From the NCBI GenBank assembly GCA_038230275.1, contig JBBRNO010000093.1:1-26063 (forward strand): a stretch of 26,063 bases of DNA, written 5' to 3'. This DNA comes from JANXXV01 sp038230275. Lineage in GTDB: Bacteria > Acidobacteriota > Terriglobia > Bryobacterales > Bryobacteraceae. A program made the translations under genes and the position numbers. Below are positions 16,221 through 23,771 of the stretch, piece by piece. How positions within the stretch are numbered: the first letter of the stretch is position 1; every line of letters begins with the position of its first letter. The notes beneath the pieces were generated by a model. That model was not told where the DNA came from. It saw only the letters and a program-made list of their open reading frames with translations, and searched no databases.

Positions 16221-18394
16221 CGGCGCGTGACCACCAGCGCGCGCCACCCCGCATTCCCGGCTGCATCTTTGGCACGGAGCGTAATGCGGTTGTCACCCAC
16301 CAGCAGCGGGATGTCCCCGGTGGACCAGTTTGTGGTTCCATTCGCAATCCCTGCGGGGCCGGTCGAATTAGTCCAGGAGACCTCGGCTACGCCTACAGTG
16401 TCAGCCGCCGTTCCGGTGATCGCGATTACTGCGCGGTTGGTGGAGACGCTGGTTGTGGATGGATACGTGATTGTCAAAGATGGCGCAGTGACATCGGGAC
16501 TTCCGTGGGAATAAGAAACCACCACCGTTTGTGAAGCCTCTGTTGCATCGGTCGCCATTGCGGTCACGCGAATCGAATTGTCGCCGTCTTGCAACGGAAT
16601 CGCGGTGGTCCACGTTGAGGTTCCCGTTGCGATCCCTGATCCGCCATTGGAGTTTACCCACTTCACCCGTGCGATCCCACGCGAACTCGAAGCAGTGCCA
16701 CTCAAAGTGAGCGGACTCTGTGCGGCACTGGAACGAGCCGGAGCGTTAATCACCACGTAGACCGGGGTCGATGGAGCTGCCGGCGGCGGCGTTGGAGTTG
16801 GCGTCGGTGCCGGTGTCGGTCCTGGCGTCGGATTCGGCGGGGGATTTGCCGGTGCCGCCGGAGCCGGTACCGGTGTTGGTCCAGGTGTTGGTCCAGGTGT
16901 TGGGGTAGGTGTCGGCGCCGGTGTCGGTGTTGCCCCCGGATTCCCGGCGTCTGCGTTTTGCGTCACCACGACATTACCGCTGGCCTTCGCCCCCAACTGA
17001 TCCGTCGCGGTAAACCGGAAGGTTGTTGAGCCGGATGCCAGCGGACCCACGGTCGCGCGCCAGCTTCCTACACCCGTCGCAGCGCCCGATTGCCCTTTGT
17101 CGCTGTTCCACGTCACGTGCGCGCCTCCGGTGCCTCCGTAGGTGGTTCCGGCCAACTCTATCGAAGACGCCGCGGTTAATACGCGATCCGGAACGACGAT
17201 CGTCAACGGCCCCGCCCCCGGTCCGGTGGGCGTCCCAGGCGAAACCGGCGGACCCGGATCGGTTTGGCCGGGTGCTGGTGCATAGAGCGTCTGGACCGCG
17301 GCAATGTCCGCGGCGGAAAGCTTGGATGCCCGTTGATAATACGGATACATCACCGCGCCCGGGGTATCCGCGTGACCCAACCCCAGCGCGTGCCCAAGCT
17401 CATGCAAAACCACGGAAAACAGATCGATATCCGCACCGATCTGCCAGCTTTCGTCCCCATCGAAATGCAGGTCTCCGGCGGTTGGCTCCGGATTGGACGG
17501 AGCAGGAAAATACGTGTGTGCCAGCACCTTGCCCGGCCCATCGAACGGATAGGCATCGCCGTGCGCGCCGGAGGCGAACAGGAAATTCAGATTTCGCGCC
17601 GCGGTCGTTTTGTCAATCAGCGTAAAGCTGACGCTTGCCGCTTTTGACCACTCCCCCAGCGCCCGCTGAATCTGTGTGGTCACTTGCGTCTCGGTGAGCT
17701 TGCCGGTGAGCGCCTCAAACGAATAGGTCAACGCCGCCGAACCCTGTCCCGGGCCATCCCACCCAGCGCCCACGGTGGCGATATACTGGCCGATCGATCC
17801 GGTCAACGTCAACGCGCTGGCGCACGGATACACCGGCAGACCGTTAACTAAGTCGTCGGAAGCGGGAAAGATGTAGGCGACTTCGTCCCAGCCGGCCAGC
17901 GTCGCCGCACTGTCCAGCGACCCCTCCACCAATAGCTGATTGGCTGGAAGATCCGGCCGCTGATGCAGGATTAACCGATTTTGGATGACTAACGCTTCCG
18001 CATCTCCAGGCGCTACATCCGGATGAAACTCCACTAGAAAGAAACTGAACAGACCGCCATCCAGCAGGGCGGTACTAATCTTTGAGGTCACGTCCATCCG
18101 GATGGCGGAACCCAACCCGGCACTGCTCAAGTCCGCGGCATCTGGCGCAGAGATTACGTACCCAGCCGCCGGCAGCACTCGCACAATCCAGCCGTTTCGC
18201 TCATCCAACGCCTTCGCCACGTCCTCTACACTCAAACCCGCGGTCTGCAATAGATAGTGGGACCGGCCCGGAGTTCGTTGCTTCACGCGAGAGGCGCCAA
18301 CAGGCGAATTCTTCCATCGCACCGATTCCTGCGCGGCCAACAGCCCGGCAACTATAAGGAACGCCGAAGTCAACCGCAATCCGCAAATACCCAT
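16217..18394 (-). CDS. Secreted matrixin-like zinc metalloprotease with Pro/Thr linker and Ig-like repeats
   Basis: A 725-aa exported protein. The signal peptide covers about 1-21, followed by a roughly 190-residue N-terminal region that may be a propeptide, then a matrixin-like catalytic domain ending near 372. The zinc site is HELGHALGLGH (331-341, catalytic Glu332), followed by VMYP (348-351), the Met-turn. FEALTGKLTETQVTTQIQRA and a linker from AADIAAVQTLYAP agree with M10 proteases. No PRCGxPD cysteine switch is visible. An Ig-like repeat (about 395-480), a Pro/Thr/Gly linker (488-545) and two more such repeats (545-630, 635-725) follow; each has VxWxNSxG...GxAxG...W and a final xAxDxxG. 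It is divergent from the NHL-repeat protein. Confidence 0.88.
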   Translation of the reverse strand: MGICGLRLTSAFLIVAGLLAAQESVRWKNSPVGASRVKQRTPGRSHYLLQTAGLSVEDVAKALDERNGWIVRVLPAAGYVISAPDAADLSSAGLGSAIRMDVTSKISTALLDGGLFSFFLVEFHPDVAPGDAEALVIQNRLILHQRPDLPANQLLVEGSLDSAATLAGWDEVAYIFPASDDLVNGLPVYPCASALTLTGSIGQYIATVGAGWDGPGQGSAALTYSFEALTGKLTETQVTTQIQRALGEWSKAASVSFTLIDKTTAARNLNFLFASGAHGDAYPFDGPGKVLAHTYFPAPSNPEPTAGDLHFDGDESWQIGADIDLFSVVLHELGHALGLGHADTPGAVMYPYYQRASKLSAADIAAVQTLYAPAPGQTDPGPPVSPGTPTGPGAGPLTIVVPDRVLTAASSIELAGTTYGGTGGAHVTWNSDKGQSGAATGVGSWRATVGPLASGSTTFRFTATDQLGAKASGNVVVTQNADAGNPGATPTPAPTPTPTPGPTPGPTPVPAPAAPANPPPNPTPGPTPAPTPTPTPPPAAPSTPVYVVINAPARSSAAQSPLTLSGTASSSRGIARVKWVNSNGGSGIATGTSTWTTAIPLQDGDNSIRVTAMATDATEASQTVVVSYSHGSPDVTAPSLTITYPSTTSVSTNRAVIAITGTAADTVGVAEVSWTNSTGPAGIANGTTNWSTGDIPLLVGDNRITLRAKDAAGNAGWRALVVTRR
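16794..16829. repeat. Tandem 12-bp units in protease linker (array 1)
   Basis: Three imperfect 12-base units of GGnnnnGGnGTC type lie inside the protease gene and encode part of the Pro/Thr linker on the minus strand. They can change in number without frameshift. Confidence 0.6.
16872..16931. repeat. Tandem 12-bp units in protease linker (array 2)
   Basis: Five 12-base units: two identical copies of GGTGTTGGTCCA, then GGTGTTGGGGTA, GGTGTCGGCGCC and GGTGTCGGTGTT. On the minus strand they encode alternating proline with Thr, Gly or Ala. The decay from identical to diverged copies suggests slippage growth. Confidence 0.75.
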
Positions 18395-18453
18395 AGACTT
18401 CTAATCGTTCGATCTGGAGAATTTTTGAGCGCAGACCGCACCTAAGTTGATAG
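18395..18453. promoter_or_regulatory. Divergent intergenic region, protease / NHL protein
   Basis: Fifty-nine bases separate the two divergent starts. I see no convincing -10/-35 pair or palindrome; shared control of the two exported proteins is inferred from arrangement only. Confidence 0.3.
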
Positions 18454-21126
18454 GTGAGTATTTACACGGTGTTTTCCACTTCTCTAAGAATTGTCCTATT
18501 GCTCGCGGTGGGTGCGGGCCTTTGCTTCGCGCAATCCTTATACAGCATCTCTACCGTTGCGGGCAGCGCCAATTCCGGCGATGGCGGGCCCGCCGCATTC
18601 GGCATGCTGAGCCAGCCTGAGGGAATCGCCACTGACGGCCGAGGCAATATCTATGTGGCCGATGCCATAGATCACCGCATCAGAAAGCTGGCCACCGACG
18701 GAACCATTCGAACCGTTGCCGGCACTGGCGCCGCCGGATTTAGCGGCGACGATGGTCCTGCCAGCGCCGCGCAACTTAATGCGCCTTACGGACTCTGCAT
18801 CGATCGCCAGGGAAACCTCTACGTCGCCGACTTAGGCAATGCTCGTGTCCGCCGTATCTCCACCGACGGAATTATCTCCACCGTCGCCGGCGGCGGCGCA
18901 ACTCTCCCAGGTGGTGACGGTGATGGCGGCCAAGCCGTGAATGCCAAGTTGCTGGCGCCACGAAACGTCACTACCGATGCGCAGGGGAACCTTTACATCT
19001 CCGATTTCAACGCCCAGCGCGTCCTTAAGGTAGATTCCACCGGAACTTTGACAACCGTGGCAGGAACCGGCGCCGCAGGCTACAGCGGCGATGGGGCATC
19101 CGCACTTCGCGCTTCCATTGCCTATCCCGCCGGACTCGCCATTGACCGCCTCGGCGTTCTGTACATCGCCGATACCGGCAACAAAAAAATTCGCCGTGTC
19201 TACCAAGGCGTGATGTCCTCCGTTCTGGGGACGCCGGCATTCCTGCTCAACGTACCCACCGGTCTGGCCGTCGACCGGCTCGATAATCTGTACATCGCGG
19301 ACAATCGGAGCACCATGTTCCGGGTAAGCCAGCAAGGGGTTGTCACTACGGTGGCGGCTGGCGGAGCCGATGTCGCCATCGATGCCTTGGATAATTTATA
19401 CATCACCGGTTCCCATGTGGTGAAACGCTTGACCGGAGCCAACGTTTCAGTCCTGGCCGGAACCGGAACCAGCGGCTTCGGCGGCGATGGAGGCAGCGCG
19501 CTGCTGGCGCGTCTGGATACGCCACTGGGCCTGGCCCGCGATCTCAGTGGGAACTGGTACTTCGCCGATTCGCAAAACGTTCGCGTTCGCCGAATTAGCC
19601 CCCAAGGCAACATCTCAACCTTCGCTGGCGCGGGCCAAAACGCGTTATCGCCAGGGTCGCAGGCCACCAGCATTCGCCTCGGCTCTCCAACTTCGGTGGC
19701 CCTGGATAGCTTTGGCAATCTCTATTTTTCCGACACCGCTGCCAACCGGATTCGCCGCGTTGCCCCCGATGGCACCATCATCACCATCGCCGGCGCCGAT
19801 GCAGCAGGATTGCAAGGCGATGACGGCCCCGCCTCTAGGGCCCTCCTGAACAATCCCACCGGCATTGCTATCGATAGCGAAAACAGCCTTTACGTGGCCG
19901 ACACCGGTAATAACCGCATTCGAAAAATAACCCAGATCGGACAGATCTCGACCGTCGCCGGCGGTGGCAGCAGTACGGACGACAGCGGAACAGGTCTTGC
20001 CGCCAAACTTACCCAGCCCCTGGCGGTGGCCGCTGACAAAAATGGAAATGTCTATATTGCGGAAACCGGCGCCAACCGTATTCGCCTCTTGAACCGGGCC
20101 GGCACTCTTACCACGGTGGCGGGTGTGCGATCGAGCCTGAACCAGCCGCGCGGTCTGCGCGTCGCAGATAACGGGGACGTGATTTTCGCCGATTCCGGAT
20201 CAAACACCATCCGCAGGCTCGCTTCCACAGGCGAGATCGAGACGATAGCAGGAAACTTGTCAGCCGGTCTGACCGGCGATGGAGGACTGGCCATTTCCGC
20301 CAGCCTTCACAATCCATCCGATGTCGCCCTGGATCCCGACGGCTCCATTTTGATTTCGGATACAGGCAACAATCGAATTCGCAAGCTCACCGTGACCACG
20401 GCTGGACCGGTTCCTCCGGCCGCTGTGACGGACACCTTCACCATCACCCACAGCGCAACTCTGCTGGAGCAGCCTGTCGCGCCCGGAGAAGTGGTTTCCA
20501 TCTTTGGAGCCGGTCTGGGTCCGGATACTGGAGCCATCGGACGGATTACCGCTGCTAAGACGCTCGAAACCACCGTCGCTGGCACCCAAGTGCTCTTCGA
20601 TGGCACCCCCGCGCCGTTGTTCTATGTCCAAGATAAGCAAATCAACGCGCAAGTCCCCTATATCATCGCCGGACGCCTGGAAACTGAAGTGACCATCGTA
20701 GTCGGCGGCGTAGTGAAAGGCCGTAAGCGTATCGCGGTGAAGCAGTCCGTGCCTGGACTGCTGACCCTGTCCGGCGGCACCGGTCAAGTTATTGCGGTGA
20801 ATGACGACGGCAACTCCAACAACCCTGGCAATCCGGCCGCGCGCGGCAGCATCGTTACACTCTACGCCACCGGGGACGGACAGTTGGGTTCAGACGCCAT
20901 TGATGGAAAGCCCTACGCTGCAGGCAAGACTTCCTACTCGGTGTCTGTAGACTTCGGCGGCTATTCAGGCGAAGTGCTTTACGCGGGCCGCGCCCCCGGC
21001 TTCGTAGGATTGATGCAGCTTAACGTGCGTATTCCGGCTCAATTCGTACCGTCCGGAGCTGTACCGATCATCCTGACAGTTCGGGGCGAGGCGAGCCAGC
21101 CAGGCGCCACCATCAGCATTCGTTGA
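18454..21126 (+). CDS. Secreted NHL-repeat beta-propeller protein with Solibacter-type C-terminal domain (TIGR03437-like)
   Basis: 890 aa with a signal peptide (about 1-27, ending CFAQ). I count twelve NHL units by the GNLYVADxxNxRIRxI pattern, from GNIYVADAIDHRIRKL to GSILISDTGNNRIRKL. Most are about 55 residues long with an inserted GTGAAGFSGDDGPA loop, while units 5, 6 and 11 lack that loop. Twelve units would fit two six-bladed propellers. From about 658 to 890 is a beta-rich domain (EQPVAPGEVVSIFGAGLGP, FYVQDKQINAQVPY, SIVTLYATGDG, APGFVGLMQLNVRIP) as in the Solibacter family TIGR03437. No catalytic residues are seen; a surface or periplasmic binding role is likely. The GTG at 18454 is taken as start, but the GTG at 18469, preceded by AGGTGAG, is a fair alternative. 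Confidence 0.93.
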   Translation: MSIYTVFSTSLRIVLLLAVGAGLCFAQSLYSISTVAGSANSGDGGPAAFGMLSQPEGIATDGRGNIYVADAIDHRIRKLATDGTIRTVAGTGAAGFSGDDGPASAAQLNAPYGLCIDRQGNLYVADLGNARVRRISTDGIISTVAGGGATLPGGDGDGGQAVNAKLLAPRNVTTDAQGNLYISDFNAQRVLKVDSTGTLTTVAGTGAAGYSGDGASALRASIAYPAGLAIDRLGVLYIADTGNKKIRRVYQGVMSSVLGTPAFLLNVPTGLAVDRLDNLYIADNRSTMFRVSQQGVVTTVAAGGADVAIDALDNLYITGSHVVKRLTGANVSVLAGTGTSGFGGDGGSALLARLDTPLGLARDLSGNWYFADSQNVRVRRISPQGNISTFAGAGQNALSPGSQATSIRLGSPTSVALDSFGNLYFSDTAANRIRRVAPDGTIITIAGADAAGLQGDDGPASRALLNNPTGIAIDSENSLYVADTGNNRIRKITQIGQISTVAGGGSSTDDSGTGLAAKLTQPLAVAADKNGNVYIAETGANRIRLLNRAGTLTTVAGVRSSLNQPRGLRVADNGDVIFADSGSNTIRRLASTGEIETIAGNLSAGLTGDGGLAISASLHNPSDVALDPDGSILISDTGNNRIRKLTVTTAGPVPPAAVTDTFTITHSATLLEQPVAPGEVVSIFGAGLGPDTGAIGRITAAKTLETTVAGTQVLFDGTPAPLFYVQDKQINAQVPYIIAGRLETEVTIVVGGVVKGRKRIAVKQSVPGLLTLSGGTGQVIAVNDDGNSNNPGNPAARGSIVTLYATGDGQLGSDAIDGKPYAAGKTSYSVSVDFGGYSGEVLYAGRAPGFVGLMQLNVRIPAQFVPSGAVPIILTVRGEASQPGATISIR

Positions 21127-21336
21127 GCGCCGGACGCCGATGGTCAGTGCTACTCCTGCTGTCCGAAGAATCGCCCTGCGTCACCGTCAGGTAAATAGAT
21201 CCTCAATACTCGCGAAACGCCGGGTGCTGAAAGGATTTTTCCGTCTTGCTCAGCGCCTTGCTCTATACGCGCCTCGACCCCACGGAGCAATTGATGGCCG
21301 TTGCAATGGGGACCCCGCAGCCGGTTCATGCGTGAG
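21127..21336. other. Convergent intergenic region with an orphan open tail
   Basis: This 210-base gap lies between the ends of the NHL gene and the M20 gene. No terminator hairpin with a T-run is evident. On the plus strand 21231-21335 is open and reads like a protein C-terminus (LLSALLYTRLDPTEQ ... ending PQPVHA). The same frame has stops just upstream (TGA at 21228) and no start of its own. It may be a remnant of a deleted gene or chance. Confidence 0.35.
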
Positions 21337-22893
21337 TTATTTGCGCACGGTCGGATACTCGATGCCCAGCTGTTCCAGATACGTCTTGTACTTGGTAGGG
21401 TCGTAACGCAGCTTGTTCAGCTCAGGCCGGAATCGCTCCATCTTTTCCTTGTTCAGATAGATGGGAGCCGGCGTGGTAACCGGAATCAGCGATTGCCATT
21501 TCACCGTCTTCGTCTGCTCGGCGAAGTAGGCTTTGGCCGCCACCAGAATCTCGGGCTTGGTTAACAAATCGATGGCTGTCATCGCATAAGCCATTGCCCC
21601 GGCCGTGGTTCCCTTATGGGCAATCGGCGTAGCCATGGCGATGCCGCTGGACCAGTGGTGTCCAATCAGATTCGGAATGTTGCCCGGATACTGCAACACC
21701 ACCGTAGGCAGGTTCCAGGACACTTCCGCGATGTCGTCCGAGCCGGCGTTACCGCGCGTCGGATCGGGGATTTTCAAATCGGGCACCGCGGTCCGCAAGC
21801 CATCCGTTTTCGACTTCAACTCCGCCTGGGCCGCACGCGCCAGCGTCTGGTCGGCTTCGGTCCAAACCGGCATCCCCACCTTCTTGATATTCGCCTGCAG
21901 CACCTCGGCGATGGGCTTGTTGAAGTGGCCGGGCCACGCGGCGCCAAGCACTTTCTCGGTCATGGTGGTATCGGTCATCATCGCGGCGGCGTTGCCGATT
22001 TTCGTGCCGATCGCATGCAAATCGTTGATGCGCTCATAGTCCCATTCGCGGAAGAAATACCAGACGGTGGCCTCCGGCGGCACCACGTTCGGCTGGTCGC
22101 CGCCGTGGGTGATCACGTAGTGCGAGCGCTGCTCCGGGCGCAAATGCTCACGGCGAAAATTCCACCCGATGTCCATCAGCTCCACCGCATCCAGCGCGCT
22201 CCGCCCCATCCACGGGCTTCCCGCGGCATGCGCGCTGGTGCCGTGAAAGCTGTACTGCGTCGATACCAGGCCGGAGCCGTTCGCGCCGTAGCTGGTGGTG
22301 AATTCGTTACTGATATGGGAGCTCAGCATCACGTCCAGATCGGTGAACAGCTTCGCATTCACCATGTAGGTGCGGCTGCCCAGCAGCTCTTCGGCCACGC
22401 CCGGATAAAGGCGGATGGTACCTTGCAGGTGGTTCTTTTCCATTAGACTCTTCACCACCAGCGCGGCGGTGATATTCAACGCCTGGCCCGCATTGTGACC
22501 TTCCCCATGGCCGGGTCCGTTAGGAATCAGCGGGTCATGATAGGCGACGCCCGGCTTCTGCGATGTCTCCGGCAGGCCGTCGATGTCGGCCATGAAGCCG
22601 ATCACCGGTTTGCCGGAGCCCCAGGAAGCGACGAACGCCGTCGGCATTCCAGCAACGCCGCGCGTGATCTGAAAGCCTTCCTTTTCCAGGATCTTAATGA
22701 TGTAGGCTGACGTTTCGAATTCCTGGTAGCCCAGTTCGGAGAAGCTGAAAATGGAATCGATCATCTGCTGGGTGAAGACCCGGCGCGCTTCCACCATCTC
22801 CACGGCGGCTTGTTTCAACACCTCATTGGACGGCGTCTGTGCGGCGCAAAGGCTAGACAGCAACAGCGCGGTTAACAGCGATCTTATCGGCAT
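21337..22893 (-). CDS. Secreted M20-family amidohydrolase (AbgB-like)
   Basis: A 518-aa metal-dependent amide hydrolase with a signal peptide (MPIRSLLTALLLSSLCAAQ). Family landmarks are SELGYQEFETSAYI, VIGFMADIDGLPE, GPGHGEGHNAGQA (127-139), GVAEELLGSRTYMV (Glu168/Glu169), LSSHIS (His193), the dimerisation domain with FHGTSAHAAGSPWMGRSALDA, and GGDQPNVVPPEA. Relatives cleave N-acyl amino acids or p-aminobenzoyl-glutamate. The usual metal-ligand Cys of G-H-x-C-G-H is Glu131 here. The frame extends to 22953, but the ATG at 22893 starts the signal peptide. No good Shine-Dalgarno precedes it. Instead, a short broken toxin-like reading frame overlaps its first ten bases. Confidence 0.9.
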   Translation of the reverse strand: MPIRSLLTALLLSSLCAAQTPSNEVLKQAAVEMVEARRVFTQQMIDSIFSFSELGYQEFETSAYIIKILEKEGFQITRGVAGMPTAFVASWGSGKPVIGFMADIDGLPETSQKPGVAYHDPLIPNGPGHGEGHNAGQALNITAALVVKSLMEKNHLQGTIRLYPGVAEELLGSRTYMVNAKLFTDLDVMLSSHISNEFTTSYGANGSGLVSTQYSFHGTSAHAAGSPWMGRSALDAVELMDIGWNFRREHLRPEQRSHYVITHGGDQPNVVPPEATVWYFFREWDYERINDLHAIGTKIGNAAAMMTDTTMTEKVLGAAWPGHFNKPIAEVLQANIKKVGMPVWTEADQTLARAAQAELKSKTDGLRTAVPDLKIPDPTRGNAGSDDIAEVSWNLPTVVLQYPGNIPNLIGHHWSSGIAMATPIAHKGTTAGAMAYAMTAIDLLTKPEILVAAKAYFAEQTKTVKWQSLIPVTTPAPIYLNKEKMERFRPELNKLRYDPTKYKTYLEQLGIEYPTVRK

Positions 22894-22994
22894 GGTAAAT
22901 AGTTTAGGGCATGTTCCATCGTTGCTGGAAGCGCTTCTAGACGGCGAAAACAAGCCAGCTCCGCGCGCAGTTCGTTATCGGCCAAGATCTTCAT
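22884..22994 (-). pseudogene. Truncated DUF5615-like (PIN-like) toxin remnant
   Basis: From an ATG at 22994 a 36-codon frame reads MKILADNELRAELACF and then loses resemblance. DUF5615 PIN-like toxins commonly begin MKILxDxNxxxxL with the first acidic active-site residue. Here only about the first 16-18 residues fit, and the frame stops at 22884 inside the start of the M20 gene, against roughly 110 aa for an intact toxin. Its ATG overlaps the TGA of the DUF433-like frame (ATGA), the normal arrangement of such pairs. Family assignment rests on a short stretch. Confidence 0.5.
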
Positions 22995-23220
22995 AACGCT
23001 CGAAGAATAGTGTAGTCGGCTTGATAAGCCGCATATTCACTCGCGGCGACTATCTCTTCACTTTCCAGTGAGGTGCAGTCAGCCAAAATCTCATCGAAGC
23101 TGGAAGCATTGGCCAAAAGCTCGAGAACATCGGTCACGGGAACCGCTGGCCACGAATGCAGAAATGGCCCCTGCCGCGGCGCCACCTGCGCCCCGTTAAC
23201 CGCTGAACCGGCTCAGCCAT
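22991..23220 (-). pseudogene. Frameshifted DUF433 antitoxin-like gene
   Basis: The ATG at 23220 has a strong Shine-Dalgarno (GGGAGGAG) six bases upstream. The frame reads to GHFCIRGQRFP and then hits TGA at 23134-23136. The DUF433 pattern resumes at once in the neighbouring frame with VTDVLELLANASSFDEIL and ends at the TGA at 22991. Adding one C in the CCC/GGG run near 23138-23140 would join both halves into a 76-residue protein, the usual DUF433 size. Family hallmarks are CIRGxRxPVxxVLELLA and a helical DEIL...L...I...EYAA end. DUF433 proteins are antitoxin-like and usually precede DUF5615 genes, as here. Confidence 0.68.
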
Positions 23221-23301
23221 CTGCTTCTCCTCCCACTTCACCGGAAGCGTCTGTGAAAAGACAGTTGCCAGCCCACAAATCGTCAGCAAAAGCAGCCCCA
23301 T
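23134..23301 (-). pseudogene. Orphan signal-peptide leader fused to the DUF433 fragment
   Basis: From an ATG at 23301 (GGAGG ten bases upstream) the frame reads MGLLLLTICGLATVFSQ, a good signal peptide, then TLPVKWEEKQ, and runs on in frame into the DUF433 start before stopping at 23134. The leader plus LPVKWEE resembles the start of secreted acidobacterial creatininase-family proteins, by memory only. The rest of such a gene is absent. It could be a true short peptide, but a deletion scar is more likely. Confidence 0.35.
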
Positions 23302-23605
23302 TTTGAACTTTCCTCCACGTTGCTTCCCTATCGTAATCGAGGCTTTGGGGAGAATGCAGCTTGACAGCTGTCTCATTCAACTCTCGCGGAACTCGCCGAT
23401 GCACGAACTGGCCGCTTCCCCGCGACGGTCGCGGCGAAGCATAGTATCGAACTCCAAAATGCGGAAATGCAGTTTCACCATCGGAGTGGGCGCTACGCTG
23501 CACTGGCCGAACTTGGGCCATAGGTTTCGAAGCACACCTCCAGCAATCCGCCGGAAGCCCGGACACATAGCTATACCTTCCAGTTGAGAATTATCTGACC
23601 GGGAC
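23302..23605. other. Non-coding or decayed stretch
   Basis: Open frames exist on both strands (for example minus 23566-23377), but their translations are rich in Arg/Pro/Ser, show no known motif and overlap one another. I see no RNA gene. Together with its surroundings it looks like decayed accessory DNA. Confidence 0.45.
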
Positions 23606-23763
23606 GCTAGTCTACTGTCCGGCAAGTAACTGGACACAAGAAGCGGCTTGCTCACGCGCGCGGCTCGGTCTCGAACTCGTTGCTGCAACAGTAGTTTCCG
23701 AGCCGCGACTGTAAAGGAGCGGTTTCCGGTAGTGTCCACCCAATTCGCGGACACTACACTAGC
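23606..23763. repeat. MITE-like element with 32-bp imperfect terminal inverted repeats and nested hairpins
   Basis: The left end (23606-23637) and the reverse complement of the right end (23732-23763) match at 24 of 32 positions, including GCTAGT, TGTCCG and TGGACAC blocks. Further in, CGCGGCTCGG (23659-23668) pairs perfectly with CCGAGCCGCG (23698-23707). The 29-base loop contains GTTGCTGCAAC (23679-23689), a small hairpin of its own. There is no coding capacity. If the ends are instead set at TGTCCG...CGGACA, the sequence CTAC flanks both sides as a possible 4-bp target duplication. The structure fits a non-autonomous transposable element or a hairpin-rich regulatory or ncRNA element. Confidence 0.6.
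23729..23757. repeat. Perfect 9-bp palindrome with 11-base loop
   Basis: GTAGTGTCC and GGACACTAC are exact inverted repeats around an 11-base spacer. A second TGTCC-N11-GGACA site lies at 23616-23636. It starts 15 bases beyond the ntrX-like stop on that strand and could end its transcript or bind a protein, but no T-run follows. Confidence 0.6.
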
Positions 23764-23771
23764 AAGTGCCG

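Noticed and set aside
16794..16931. Regular repeats considered as a CRISPR array
   Set aside because: Units are 12 bp, contiguous and in frame with a Pro/Thr linker; there are no spacers and no cas genes.
18550..20400. Periodic similarity considered as a DNA repeat array
   Set aside because: The periodicity comes from NHL protein units of unequal length within one intact gene.
21616..22446. 276-codon open frame on the plus strand
   Set aside because: It is rich in Arg/His/Gly and lies wholly opposite the M20 hydrolase, whose motifs fix the coding strand.
23377..23754. 125-codon minus-strand frame crossing the MITE-like element
   Set aside because: It starts within the element's right terminal repeat, has no recognisable motif and no consistent composition; probably chance.
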